Notes: generated by a model not told the origin, from the letters alone. Counted from the first letter of the stretch, positions 1-6,498 are shown. The stretch is DNA of 9,190 bases from Promethearchaeota archaeon (GCA_019894875.1 JAGXNR010000104.1:1-9190); one strand, 5' to 3'. Numbers and translations: made by a program.

Positions 1-1496
1 GCATTTCCTTTCATAGTTGAATCTTTTTCTCCATATGCTGGAGAAAGACATTGAATACCCATAGCTTGGCACATAGAGATTTGAGTAAATAACAGGTATT
101 CGCAAAAGAAGATCACAGCACTAATGATATCGAGGTTTGCAAAGACTGAAAACAGGATTGTGATAAAGATCGCTATGAAAGTGTTTAAAACAACCATTGC
201 TAACAAGTAAGAATATACTAATCCCTTTAATCCTCTTGGAGATCTCTTGTAAACCCATAATATATCTTTTGAATCAACGAAGGCTAGATGACCAAGCATC
301 ACACTTGCTACACCACCTCCAAGTACAATGGTCATTGTTGTAGCTAAGGTTAATCCTAATGCATCCTCTCCCATTCTTGAGATAAACCATGATATAAATC
401 CTACAAGACCAACTACATAAGCAATTCTAGCAAAATTCGCCTTCTTCCTAAGAAACCTTTTCAATTGAATAATTATCAAACCTCCCCATTTAGAGCCTGC
501 CCCTTTTCTCACCATTTTATAAAAGATGTTTTCTTGCTCAATTATAGTAATACTACTTTTTTCTGTTCCACTTTCTAAAGAATAAAATGATTCTGCTTTC
601 TTGTAAGAGATATATAAGATAAACAGAGGGATACTAGCAACTAGAAGAAGATTTACCCAAATATTTAGAATAAATGCATCTAAGAGAATTGGATCTAAGC
701 TATATAAGATTAAATTGGAAAACCAAAAAGATGGGTAAAAAGCGAGCCAATTTTTTAATTCGGGATGAGCCAACAGAAAGTTAAGGAAGAATATTACGGC
801 GTACATTATGACAACTAAAAGAATCGTAAAAACCCAGATCAAAGCTTTTCCTAGATCTCTTGCCTTCTCACTTTTAGCAATTTTGTGTTCGAACCAACTG
901 GCAATAATTGTTCCGATCAGATTTGCGAAATAAACAAGACCAAATACAGATCCATAAATAGTAATATATTGGACGATTGTTAAGTCTATCAGAGGATTGA
1001 TCAAACCTACGACAATTGGAGCAAATATTAAGACTGCCATTGTATAAATTGGAGATTTGCCTAAGAATTCTCCTAAAAAGATATCATTTGCTTTTACTGG
1101 AGTTGATATAAGAGTTTCCTTGAATCCAATTTCACTTTTGTTATATACATTATTGAGAGGATACATCAAAAGCATTAAAAACAACATCATCAAAACAGAT
1201 TCAATAATCAGTGCTACCACAGGTTTGAAAATACTTGAAAATTGGATAGCTAAAGTTGGGATAAACAGATCAAATAGAAATGGGGCCGCAATAAATGCCC
1301 ACAAGAATAATAGCGAGTATAATGATATAAAGAATAGTTTACGGTGGTTTCTGAACTTGCTTGTTCTAAGTTTTATCTCATTCTTTGCAATTATCCTCCA
1401 TAAATTCTTCGTTTTTGGTTGAATGTCAAGAGATTTTTTATCGTCATTCCCATCGAAAGACTCATCAAGCTTTTTTTCAATCGTTAATACTGTCAT
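1..1496 (-). CDS. ABC-2-type transporter permease (C-terminus beyond window)
   Basis: This is the membrane subunit of an ABC exporter, and would pair with the ATPase encoded just upstream. The frame is open from the ATG at 1496 to the window edge, giving 498 codons without a stop, so the 3' end is missing. The protein has a charged cytoplasmic N-terminus (about 1-53), hydrophobic segments near 54-79, 91-114, 150-200, 218-243, 272-297, 356-373, 381-407, 425-453 and 457-484, and a long soluble loop at about 300-350. The stretch around 121-149 (SEIGFKETLISTPV, then DIFLGEFLGK) resembles the conserved ABC-2 permease segment after the second helix. The start is supported by a GAGGT ribosome binding site nine bases upstream that overlaps the ATPase stop codon, so the two are probably translationally coupled. 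The substrate cannot be read from the sequence. Confidence 0.85.
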   Translation of the reverse strand, partial: MTVLTIEKKLDESFDGNDDKKSLDIQPKTKNLWRIIAKNEIKLRTSKFRNHRKLFFISLYSLLFLWAFIAAPFLFDLFIPTLAIQFSSIFKPVVALIIESVLMMLFLMLLMYPLNNVYNKSEIGFKETLISTPVKANDIFLGEFLGKSPIYTMAVLIFAPIVVGLINPLIDLTIVQYITIYGSVFGLVYFANLIGTIIASWFEHKIAKSEKARDLGKALIWVFTILLVVIMYAVIFFLNFLLAHPELKNWLAFYPSFWFSNLILYSLDPILLDAFILNIWVNLLLVASIPLFILYISYKKAESFYSLESGTEKSSITIIEQENIFYKMVRKGAGSKWGGLIIIQLKRFLRKKANFARIAYVVGLVGFISWFISRMGEDALGLTLATTMTIVLGGGVASVMLGHLAFVDSKDILWVYKRSPRGLKGLVYSYLLAMVVLNTFIAIFITILFSVFANLDIISAVIFFCEYLLFTQISMCQAMGIQCLSPAYGEKDSTMKGN

Positions 1497-1503
1497 TTTA
1501 AAT

Positions 1504-2343
1504 CTACCTCGATTTTTTGTTTTTAACCTTTCGGGATCTTTGCTTCTTACTATTTTCCTCGTGGTTGTTTAAGTTTTCATCTCTCCAAGCTAATAAATCA
1601 TTGATATGAGTGGCTCCGGTAATTTTTAGGTAGGCATCTTCCAAGTCTTTGGCACCCACAGATTCAATTATTTCTGCTGGAGTGCCTTCAATTTTTAGCT
1701 CACCGTTAACTATAATGCCAATTACATCACATAATTCCTCTGCTGCATCAAGAAGGTGGGTACAGATGAATACCGTTTTATCTGCCTTTTTTGCGAGTTC
1801 AAAAATTAGGTCTTTAACCATTCTAGCAGCAGCAGGATCCAAATTTGAAGTAGGTTCATCTAAGAAAAGTATTTTTGGATCTTGAATTAAGGCTGCACAT
1901 AGACAAACCTTCTGCTTCATACCTCTAGAATATCCTTCTAGAAGATCATTTTCTCTACCGACCAAATCAAACAATTCTAGCAATTCGGTTATACGCAAAG
2001 AAATTACATCCTTTGGTAAGTAATATAACTCTCCAATAAATTCTAGGAATTCTCTCGCAGTGAGTTTTGAATATAAACCAGGAGATTCTGGTAAAAAACC
2101 ACATATCATTTTCACCTTCTCACTTTCAACTGCAAGATCGTATCCCCCTACTGTTGCATTTCCTGATGATTTAGAGATTAATGCATTAAGCATTCTAACG
2201 GTGGTTGTTTTCCCAGCACCATTTGGTCCTAATAATCCATATGTTTTTCCGTAAGGAATTTTTAAATTCAACTTGTTAACCGCTAGAACTTTACCAAAAT
2301 GTTTAGTAAGTTCATGGGTTCCAATTGCTGTTGTATTACTCAA
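1504..2343 (-). CDS. ABC transporter ATP-binding protein, ABC-2 exporter type
   Basis: This 279-residue protein is the nucleotide-binding subunit that would power the adjacent permease. It has the Walker A motif GPNGAGKT (39-46), a Q-loop region where the sequence reads FLPESPGLY (83-91) with Glu in place of Gln, as is common in this exporter group, a divergent signature YSRGMKQK (138-145), Walker B ILFLDEP with the catalytic Glu (158-164), a D-loop SNLD (166-169) and the switch His in CTH (194-196). The last 25 residues are a Lys/Arg-rich tail beyond the usual domain. The start is TTG at 2341-2343, chosen because GAGGTG lies seven bases upstream; it overlaps the end of the preceding small gene by eight bases. 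The permease follows after seven bases. Family assignment is firm; the cargo (drug, lipid, peptide or other) is unknown. Confidence 0.95.
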   Translation of the reverse strand: MSNTTAIGTHELTKHFGKVLAVNKLNLKIPYGKTYGLLGPNGAGKTTTVRMLNALISKSSGNATVGGYDLAVESEKVKMICGFLPESPGLYSKLTAREFLEFIGELYYLPKDVISLRITELLELFDLVGRENDLLEGYSRGMKQKVCLCAALIQDPKILFLDEPTSNLDPAAARMVKDLIFELAKKADKTVFICTHLLDAAEELCDVIGIIVNGELKIEGTPAEIIESVGAKDLEDAYLKITGATHINDLLAWRDENLNNHEENSKKQRSRKVKNKKSR

Positions 2344-2527
2344 ATTTTTTCACCTCAATTTTTTTATTTTGATTTTTTTTATTATAATATATAATGAGTA
2401 CTAGAAAGATGATAAATAAGAAAGAATCAAGATTTGAGTTATAATTGTTCCATCCAAGAGCTTCCCCTAAAATTATTGAAATCTCTAATATAACAAAGAC
2501 TAAACCAATAAAACACTTCCCACACAT
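2336..2527 (-). CDS. small two-helix membrane protein upstream of ABC ATPase
   Basis: This 63-residue protein is not recognised. It begins MCGKC, has hydrophobic helices at about 5-22 and 34-49 joined by a short polar loop containing GWNNYN, and ends in a Lys-rich cytoplasmic tail. Its last codons carry the ribosome binding site and TTG start of the ABC ATPase, overlapping it by eight bases, which strongly implies expression in the same operon. The helix-loop-helix layout with a Trp in the loop vaguely recalls LiaF/DUF5668-type membrane segments, but that is a weak impression. The ATG has only AAAAGG immediately before it, so the start is less certain. The same frame stays open for about 19 more codons upstream, including the charged stretch VNNIEKNKKR, but without an ATG, GTG or TTG. 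Confidence 0.7.
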   Translation of the reverse strand: MCGKCFIGLVFVILEISIILGEALGWNNYNSNLDSFLFIIFLVLIIYYNKKNQNKKIEVKKFE

Positions 2528-2574
2528 CCTTTTCTTATTTTTTTCAATGTTATTGACTTCAGAATCTTCAACAG

Positions 2575-2769
2575 CTATATCTCATTTTTAATTTTATATC
2601 TATATCTTATTAGAAAGCTAAGATTCATTGTTATTGATAAACCTGTGAATAATCCCCTGAAAAAATCAACTATGGGTTCTTGACCTGCGAATATGTCTAA
2701 TGAAATAGCAATTATCAATGCAACCATCCCAATTGCTAGCATGAATTCTTTGTCTTTCTTGAAAAGCAT
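2575..2769 (-). CDS. small two-helix membrane protein
   Basis: This is a 64-residue protein of unknown function. It has a short basic N-terminus (MLFKKDKEF), a helix at about 9-28, a loop with GQEP, a second helix at about 36-55 and a basic end (RYRYKIKNEI), so both ends are probably cytoplasmic. It starts nine bases after the stop of the preceding membrane-protein gene. The sequence GAGTGA, which forms that stop, lies about ten bases before the ATG and can act as the ribosome binding site. The tight spacing places it in the ABC operon. No catalytic or metal-binding motif is visible. It could be an accessory or regulatory subunit of the transporter, which is inference from position. Confidence 0.7.
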   Translation of the reverse strand: MLFKKDKEFMLAIGMVALIIAISLDIFAGQEPIVDFFRGLFTGLSITMNLSFLIRYRYKIKNEI

Positions 2770-2778
2770 AATATTATT

Positions 2779-2997
2779 TCACTCTTTTATTTTTTTGGTT
2801 AATTTTTCTTGTTTCATTAGCTCTTCCTCTCTTTTTCGAGCGATTATAGGAATCCATATTACAAGAGAGCTCGGGAAAAATATAAAAAATGGAAAATATG
2901 TATCAACGTCTCCAAAAATAACATATCCTGAATACGCTATGCTCGAAACTACAATAATTATAACAATTGCCAGCATAGCTCTTTGGTATTTATCCAT
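2779..2997 (-). CDS. small two-helix membrane protein, first gene of ABC operon
   Basis: This 72-residue protein is not recognised. It has a short N-terminus (MDKYQR), a hydrophobic helix at about 7-29, a loop with GDVDTYFP, a second helix at about 33-53 and a highly charged Lys/Glu C-terminal tail (about 54-72) likely to form a cytoplasmic helix. I chose the ATG at 2995-2997 because GTGAT lies five bases upstream. A TTG two codons earlier (3001-3003) would overlap that ribosome binding site and is less likely. It is the promoter-proximal gene of the five-gene minus-strand operon, nine bases before the next gene. Its two-helix plan resembles its two downstream neighbours, although I see no convincing residue-level similarity between them. 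Confidence 0.7.
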   Translation of the reverse strand: MDKYQRAMLAIVIIIVVSSIAYSGYVIFGDVDTYFPFFIFFPSSLVIWIPIIARKREEELMKQEKLTKKIKE

Positions 2998-3090
2998 ATT
3001 CAATCACTTTTTCTTTTCTTTCTAAATCTAACCTAAATTGAATTAATACAATAATTGAATAGATCAACTTTCTATCTCTTATCCTAGCGA

Positions 3091-3108
3091 ACTTTGTATG
3101 ACAAAGCT
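3091..3108. promoter_or_regulatory. candidate operator palindrome, copy 1
   Basis: The sequence ACTTTGTATGACAAAGCT contains the perfect inverted repeat CTTTGT/ACAAAG around ATG. Its reverse complement matches the second palindrome at 3141-3158 at 14 of 18 positions, with all mismatches in the centre. It lies where transcription from the minus-strand TATA box at 3133-3141 would be expected to start, a typical place for an archaeal repressor site. Confidence 0.55.
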
Positions 3109-3130
3109 CCCAATTAATAATAAAAAAAGC

Positions 3131-3142
3131 TCATATTTAAAG
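3131..3142 (-). promoter_or_regulatory. TATA box candidate for the ABC operon
   Basis: On the minus strand this reads CTTTAAATATGA, a good archaeal TATA element. Transcription would begin about 25 bases downstream, near 3108, giving a leader of roughly 110 nt before the first gene. It sits exactly between two copies of the same palindrome. The match is visible; promoter activity is inferred. Confidence 0.5.
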
Positions 3143-3158
3143 CTTTGTATCGCAAAGT
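3141..3158. promoter_or_regulatory. candidate operator palindrome, copy 2
   Basis: AGCTTTGTATCGCAAAGT carries CTTTG/CAAAG arms around five bases. It is the inverted counterpart of the palindrome at 3091-3108, starts 50 bp from it, and covers the region just upstream of the minus-strand TATA box where TFB would bind. A protein dimer bound to both copies could block or loop the promoter. Confidence 0.55.
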
Positions 3159-3285
3159 AAATCGATAAAAAAAAGCTAATTTTCCCATTTAATCCTAATG
3201 AACTATCTAATGATACAAAAATTATTTTTTATCCAAAAACTAATATTGAAATTCTTTTTCTTTCATTTCAGATAGTTTTACAACT

Positions 3286-3296
3286 AAATTTATACA
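3286..3296 (+). promoter_or_regulatory. TATA box for leaderless gene at 3322
   Basis: AAATTTATACA is centred about 30 bp before the ATG at 3322, and there is no ribosome binding site between them. This spacing puts the transcription start at or next to the start codon, as expected for a leaderless archaeal mRNA. Confidence 0.6.
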
Positions 3297-3321
3297 AATC
3301 TTATCATTCAAGCCTTAAATT

Positions 3322-4137
3322 ATGGAAGAGAACCTAAATCATAAAGCTGAAATAATATTAAAAGATAATGTTAAAAACCTTGAGTTGATAAGTTATTTCA
3401 AGGACTCAACTGTTAAAAGCCCAGTTTATTTAGGTGTCATCCAAAAAAATTATGCTGAGATAAAATCATTGATAGATAATGGTTTAGTCAAAGACTTAGA
3501 ACCTGTAAAAAGTTACATTTTTAATCTTGATAAACTAGAAAATTATTTCTATAAGAAGTTCCAGGAAAAAATCGATAACTTAAAAACTGAGATTAGGAAA
3601 AGAAAGAATAAAAAAACGGATATTATAAAACTCACAGAAGAAATGGAACCTGATGAAGACTGTGAAGATTATGAATTGAAATTATATGAATGTCTTGAAT
3701 TTGCGAAAAAATCAATCTCAGAACTTGATAAAATGGAAGGAGAAAAAGAAGATTTCAATAACCTCATCGGGGACTTACAGGAAAAACTAAAACAACATCC
3801 TATGTACAAATTTTTATTATTCATAAGGAATGATAAGGATTTTATCTTTAATAAGAGGACTGAAGATATAAATGGCGTTATTCATAAGAAAATTTTGAAT
3901 AGCTCTCATGAGTGTATACCTAATAATGGTCGGGCTTTTTTTACAGATTTAATGAAGAATGAGTTTTACAAAGAATTTTCTCCTGCGAAAAATTACGTCA
4001 TAACAAAATTAGGTTTTCTCCTTGATTCAAAACTAAAAGAACTTAAATGGGATCAAGACGACGATTATCAGAAAACAGCTGAAGAAATTGCTCAAGAACA
4101 AGAACTTGAGAATTTAAAAGAAGTCATTGGATTTTAA
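3322..4137 (+). CDS. hypothetical acidic coiled-coil protein, possible N-terminal winged helix
   Basis: I do not recognise this 271-residue soluble protein. Residues 17-77 have a helix-helix-strand pattern (LISYFKDSTVKSPVYLG, then IKSLIDNGLVKDLEPVKSYIF) that would suit a winged helix-turn-helix, but no signature is decisive. Residues 75-160 are dominated by Lys, Glu and Asp with heptad-like Leu/Ile spacing, suggesting a coiled coil, with a very acidic patch EEMEPDEDCEDYE at 106-118. The C-terminal half is mixed, ending in an acidic helix. There is no membrane segment or signal peptide. The ATG is supported by a TATA box about 30 bp upstream, so the gene is probably leaderless. It is transcribed away from the ABC operon across a region with twin palindromes, so a regulatory role is possible but inferred from position and fold impression only. 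Confidence 0.75.
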   Translation: MEENLNHKAEIILKDNVKNLELISYFKDSTVKSPVYLGVIQKNYAEIKSLIDNGLVKDLEPVKSYIFNLDKLENYFYKKFQEKIDNLKTEIRKRKNKKTDIIKLTEEMEPDEDCEDYELKLYECLEFAKKSISELDKMEGEKEDFNNLIGDLQEKLKQHPMYKFLLFIRNDKDFIFNKRTEDINGVIHKKILNSSHECIPNNGRAFFTDLMKNEFYKEFSPAKNYVITKLGFLLDSKLKELKWDQDDDYQKTAEEIAQEQELENLKEVIGF

Positions 4138-4230
4138 GATTGTTATTTTCTTTAACTCTATTATCTATTACTATAATTTGATATGTAGAAAAAAAAATAA
4201 ATTTTTAGAATTTGGATAATTTTCTGTGAG
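4138..4230. terminator. terminator region between convergent genes
   Basis: Two genes converge here. The minus strand carries a run of nine T (4189-4197) downstream of the gene ending at 4231, and AAAAAT/ATTTTT arms at 4193-4198 and 4201-4206 form a short AT-only hairpin. The plus strand has the T-rich stretch TTGTTATTTTCTTT just after the stop of the 271-residue gene. Oligo-T runs are the usual archaeal termination signal. Confidence 0.5.
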
Positions 4231-4575
4231 TTAACAATACTTTTCAGATTCATATTCTGGAGGGGTTCTCCCAATAGCAGCAAAAGCCTCAACTGCAGTA
4301 GACCAGACTTCTATTGAATATTCAAACCCTACGATATTATGATATTGAACCGCATTTTGTTGGGTACGAGTTAAGGCTTCTTCAAGTTTCCCGCTTTTTG
4401 CTTCTGCAATACTTATGTTTATAATACCGTCTTTATCTGCTTTTACACAATTCGGTACTACTGTTTCAGATATCGAAGGATCTGGAGGAAAATTTGGAGC
4501 CACTTAAATAGCTTTATTCACAACTTCCTCGGTTTTATCACTTGGCCACCATGATTTAAAAACAATATATGGCAT
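4231..4575 (-). pseudogene. small alpha/beta protein gene interrupted by in-frame TAA
   Basis: The expected start is ATG at 4573-4575, with a strong AGGTGA ribosome binding site five bases upstream. It encodes 23 residues (MPYIVFKSWW to VVNKAI), then TAA at 4504-4506, then continues in the same frame for 90 residues to TAA at 4231-4233. Read through the stop, it makes a coherent 114-codon product: an opening beta-strand, a helix DKTEEVVNKAI, a proline-rich turn, then strand-helix-strand-helix (IINISIAEAKSGKLEEAL, GFEYSIEVWSTAVEAFA), as in small dimeric ferredoxin-like proteins. From memory it resembles short uncharacterised proteins of Asgard archaea; I know no function. A GTG directly follows the TAA, so reinitiation making a shortened protein is possible. 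TAA is not the pyrrolysine codon. A nonsense mutation, or a sequencing or assembly error, explains it best. Confidence 0.75.
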
Positions 4576-4659
4576 ATATTTCACCTTTATTTGATTTATT
4601 TTTTACGTAATATGGATTTTTAATTAGATTTCGGTGTAGTTATATTCTAAACGATTGAC

Positions 4660-4667
4660 TATTTAAA
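4660..4667 (-). promoter_or_regulatory. possible TATA box for the interrupted gene
   Basis: The minus strand reads TTTAAATA, about 85 bp before the ATG at 4575, which would give a leader of roughly 60 nt consistent with a gene that has a ribosome binding site. The region 4576-4867 is AT-rich throughout, so other boxes are possible. Confidence 0.35.
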
Positions 4668-4790
4668 TTTTACAGAAATGTTAATTCTGGGTTATAGTAA
4701 TGATGCTAAAAAATTCTTATAAAAAGAAGCTAAACAATTCGTAAAATCATCTGAGAGAATAATAAACTCTACGGCATCTGCTATTAATCT

Positions 4791-4798
4791 TTTATATA
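4791..4798 (+). promoter_or_regulatory. TATA box candidate for the thiolase gene
   Basis: TTTATATA lies about 70 bp before the thiolase ATG. Transcription would start near 4822 and leave a leader of about 45 nt, which fits the presence of a GTGA ribosome binding site (4855-4858) nine bases before the start. Confidence 0.45.
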
Positions 4799-4867
4799 GT
4801 AAGAGAAACATTATTATTTTTCAAATAATTTTAATATCTAAAATACCGCAAAAAGTGAAATGAACAA

Positions 4868-6163
4868 ATGAGTGATAATGTTTATGTTATCGGAGTTGGG
4901 ATGGTAAGATTTGCCAAACTCCCCGGCAGAACAATGAAAAGTATGACTGGCGAGTCCGCTGAATTAGCATTAAAGGATTGTGGTTTAGGTAAAGGAGATT
5001 TAGAAGCTGCTTGGTTCAGTAATTCCGGTTGGGGTCAATCAGAATACCAACATTGTATTCGAGGGCAGGTTGCACTAAGTACACATGGTATTGATAAAAT
5101 TCCAATTACCAATGTGGAAAATGCATGCGCAGGTGGAAGTACCGCATTTCATAATGCATGGATGTCAATTAAAGCAGGAGTATATGATGTTTCTTTAGCA
5201 ATTGGTACAGAAAAAATGTACTTTGATAAACCTCCTCGGGTAACTAGTGGAGGCATTCCCGGAATGGGTGCGATGAGTGGTTTTATCGCAGGGACAGATG
5301 TAGAGGACACTCTCAATATGATGGGTGCACTAAAGAAGCAATTTGCAGAAGGAAACAAACCTCCTACTGAGAAAAAGAGTGAGGGTGAGAAGGACGGAGG
5401 AGAGAAGCCCAAAAAGAAGGATCACAGTATCTTTATGGATTTTTATGCGGCTGGAGCTCGAAACCATATGAAAACCTATGGTACAACACAAAGACAAATT
5501 GCCGCTATTGCTGCAAAAAATCACAATAATTCAACAATGAATCCCTTAGCTCAATATACATTCCCTCAAACTATTGAACAAGTCATGGAAGATTATGTAG
5601 TGGCGTATCCCCTAACGAGAGCCATGTGTGCTCCTACTGGTGATGGTTCTGCCGCTGCCATTCTTTGCTCAGAAAAATATTTAAATGATAATCCAAGCCT
5701 CAGAGATCGAGCAATTTTAATACGTGCTTCAATTTTACGATCTGGCTCGCGACAAAGTTTTAATGAAATAAAAGTAGCCTCTGATATTGCTTACAAAACA
5801 GCGGGACTCGGTCCAGAAGATATTGATGTATCAGAAGTTCACGACGCAACAGCGTATGCCGAACTTCATGTAACAGAAGGATTAGGATTCTGCCCCGTAG
5901 GTCAGGGTGGTCCATTTGCTGAAAGTGGCGCTACAGCGCTTGACGGAAAGGTCGCAGTCAATCCTAGTGGAGGTTTACTAGCTCGTGGTCACCCAATTGG
6001 TGCATCAGGTGTAGCACAAATGTATGAATTGGTCACACAATTGCGTGGAGAAGCGGGAGAAAGACAAGTTAAAGATGCTAAAATAGCTCTTGCTCACAAT
6101 GGAGGAGGTAACCTAGGTCCAGGGGGAGCTGCATTGTGCATACATATTTTAGCGAATAATTAA
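4868..6163 (+). CDS. thiolase-family protein (acetyl-CoA C-acetyltransferase / SCP-x thiolase type)
   Basis: This 431-residue enzyme belongs to the thiolase superfamily, which makes or cleaves 3-ketoacyl-CoA. The nucleophile is Cys87 in NACAGGST; EVHDATA (323-329) and GHPIGASG (374-381) supply the active-site histidines and the CoA/oxyanion loop. The C-terminal HNGGGNLGPGG (410-420) has no second catalytic Cys, as in SCP-2/SCP-x-like and archaeal thiolases rather than classical FadA or AtoB. Residues 163-185 are a Lys/Glu/Gly/Pro low-complexity insertion in the loop domain, just before the conserved FMDFYAAGARNHM. The start has a GTGA site nine bases upstream, and the N-terminus VYVIGVGMVRFAK is complete for the family. 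Archaeal relatives often sit beside a DUF35 OB-fold partner and HMG-CoA synthase; neither is present here, so the reaction (acetoacetyl-CoA synthesis, beta-oxidation or other) is open. Confidence 0.9.
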   Translation: MSDNVYVIGVGMVRFAKLPGRTMKSMTGESAELALKDCGLGKGDLEAAWFSNSGWGQSEYQHCIRGQVALSTHGIDKIPITNVENACAGGSTAFHNAWMSIKAGVYDVSLAIGTEKMYFDKPPRVTSGGIPGMGAMSGFIAGTDVEDTLNMMGALKKQFAEGNKPPTEKKSEGEKDGGEKPKKKDHSIFMDFYAAGARNHMKTYGTTQRQIAAIAAKNHNNSTMNPLAQYTFPQTIEQVMEDYVVAYPLTRAMCAPTGDGSAAAILCSEKYLNDNPSLRDRAILIRASILRSGSRQSFNEIKVASDIAYKTAGLGPEDIDVSEVHDATAYAELHVTEGLGFCPVGQGGPFAESGATALDGKVAVNPSGGLLARGHPIGASGVAQMYELVTQLRGEAGERQVKDAKIALAHNGGGNLGPGGAALCIHILANN

Positions 6164-6182
6164 TTATTCTTTATTTTTTTTA
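6155..6182 (+). terminator. oligo-T terminator after the thiolase gene
   Basis: The perfect palindrome AATAATTAATTATT (6155-6168) spans the stop codon and is followed by a T-rich tract containing eight consecutive T. This is a good archaeal termination signal. Confidence 0.55.
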
Positions 6183-6261
6183 TAAGACTCTTTGAATGAG
6201 AATAGCACTCTAAAAGGAATTATATAAATTTTTGTTTATAATACAAAATTTAAAAATAGAG

Positions 6262-6270
6262 TAAAAAAAT
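6262..6270 (-). terminator. oligo-T run after the 47-codon ORF
   Basis: On the minus strand a run of seven T follows the ORF stop by about 13 bases, with a second T-rich tract soon after. It suits termination of the small minus-strand transcript. Confidence 0.4.
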
Positions 6271-6282
6271 AGGTGTTACCTT

Positions 6283-6426
6283 TTACATATAACTATTAAT
6301 TTCCCTTGCTATCTTGAGATTTTGTTTCTCTTCAAAATATCGAGGGTTTAACTTTAGAATTTTTGCGAGCTCAGGATATTTCTGCTCATCTAATTCAGTT
6401 TTGTTTATTTTTTTGAATAATGACAT
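6283..6426 (-). CDS. small charged hypothetical protein, 47 residues
   Basis: A short minus-strand frame runs from ATG at 6424-6426 to TAA at 6283-6285. The product is soluble and largely helical: MSLFKKINKTELDEQ, a segment YPELAKILKLNPRYF and a charged helix EEKQNLKIAREINSYM. A GTGAT ribosome binding site lies eight bases before the ATG, a TATA-like TTTTAATA lies at about 6479-6486, and an oligo-T run follows the stop. The amphipathic composition and complete set of expression signals argue for a real gene, but it is short and I know no relative. It sits divergently from the PhoU-like regulator gene, with an inverted repeat between the two promoters. Confidence 0.5.
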   Translation of the reverse strand: MSLFKKINKTELDEQKYPELAKILKLNPRYFEEKQNLKIAREINSYM

Positions 6427-6498
6427 TTTTTTTTATCACGTTAATTTTCTTTGTTACTAGTAATACGGAAAAACACCTATTAAAATGCTCTCTATAAT

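Larger units (their letters stand above)
3001..3321. other. divergent intergenic control region
   Basis: This gene-free stretch separates the minus-strand ABC operon from the plus-strand gene at 3322. It holds the two palindromes, the operon TATA box and the TATA box of the plus-strand gene, listed separately. A short direct repeat CTAATGA occurs at 3195-3201 and 3207-3213. A 20-codon ORF beginning at 3099 lies across the palindromes and looks incidental. I see no tRNA or other structured RNA here. Confidence 0.6.

Noticed and set aside
1057..1422. 121-codon plus-strand frame opposite the permease
   Set aside because: It lies wholly antisense to a clearly coding permease frame and its product has no recognisable domain; similar antisense frames over the ATPase (1649-1885, 2060-2254) and membrane gene (2693-3025) were dismissed for the same reason.
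3099..3161. 20-codon ORF across the palindromes
   Set aside because: It has no ribosome binding site, its length is within chance, and the palindromes give a better explanation for the sequence.
4504..4506. stop codon as a recoded amino acid site
   Set aside because: The codon is TAA, not the TAG used for pyrrolysine or the TGA used for selenocysteine, and I see no recoding hairpin directly after it.
5149..5524. two minus-strand frames inside the thiolase gene
   Set aside because: They are antisense to conserved thiolase motifs, have Ser/Phe/Leu-rich composition typical of shadow frames, and lack their own promoter or ribosome binding site.
6268..6481. 10-bp inverted repeat AATAGGTGTT/AACACCTATT flanking the 47-codon ORF
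   Set aside because: It resembles terminal repeats of a small mobile element, but 10 bp over a 200-bp gap is expected by chance a few times in a window this size, and there is no target-site duplication.
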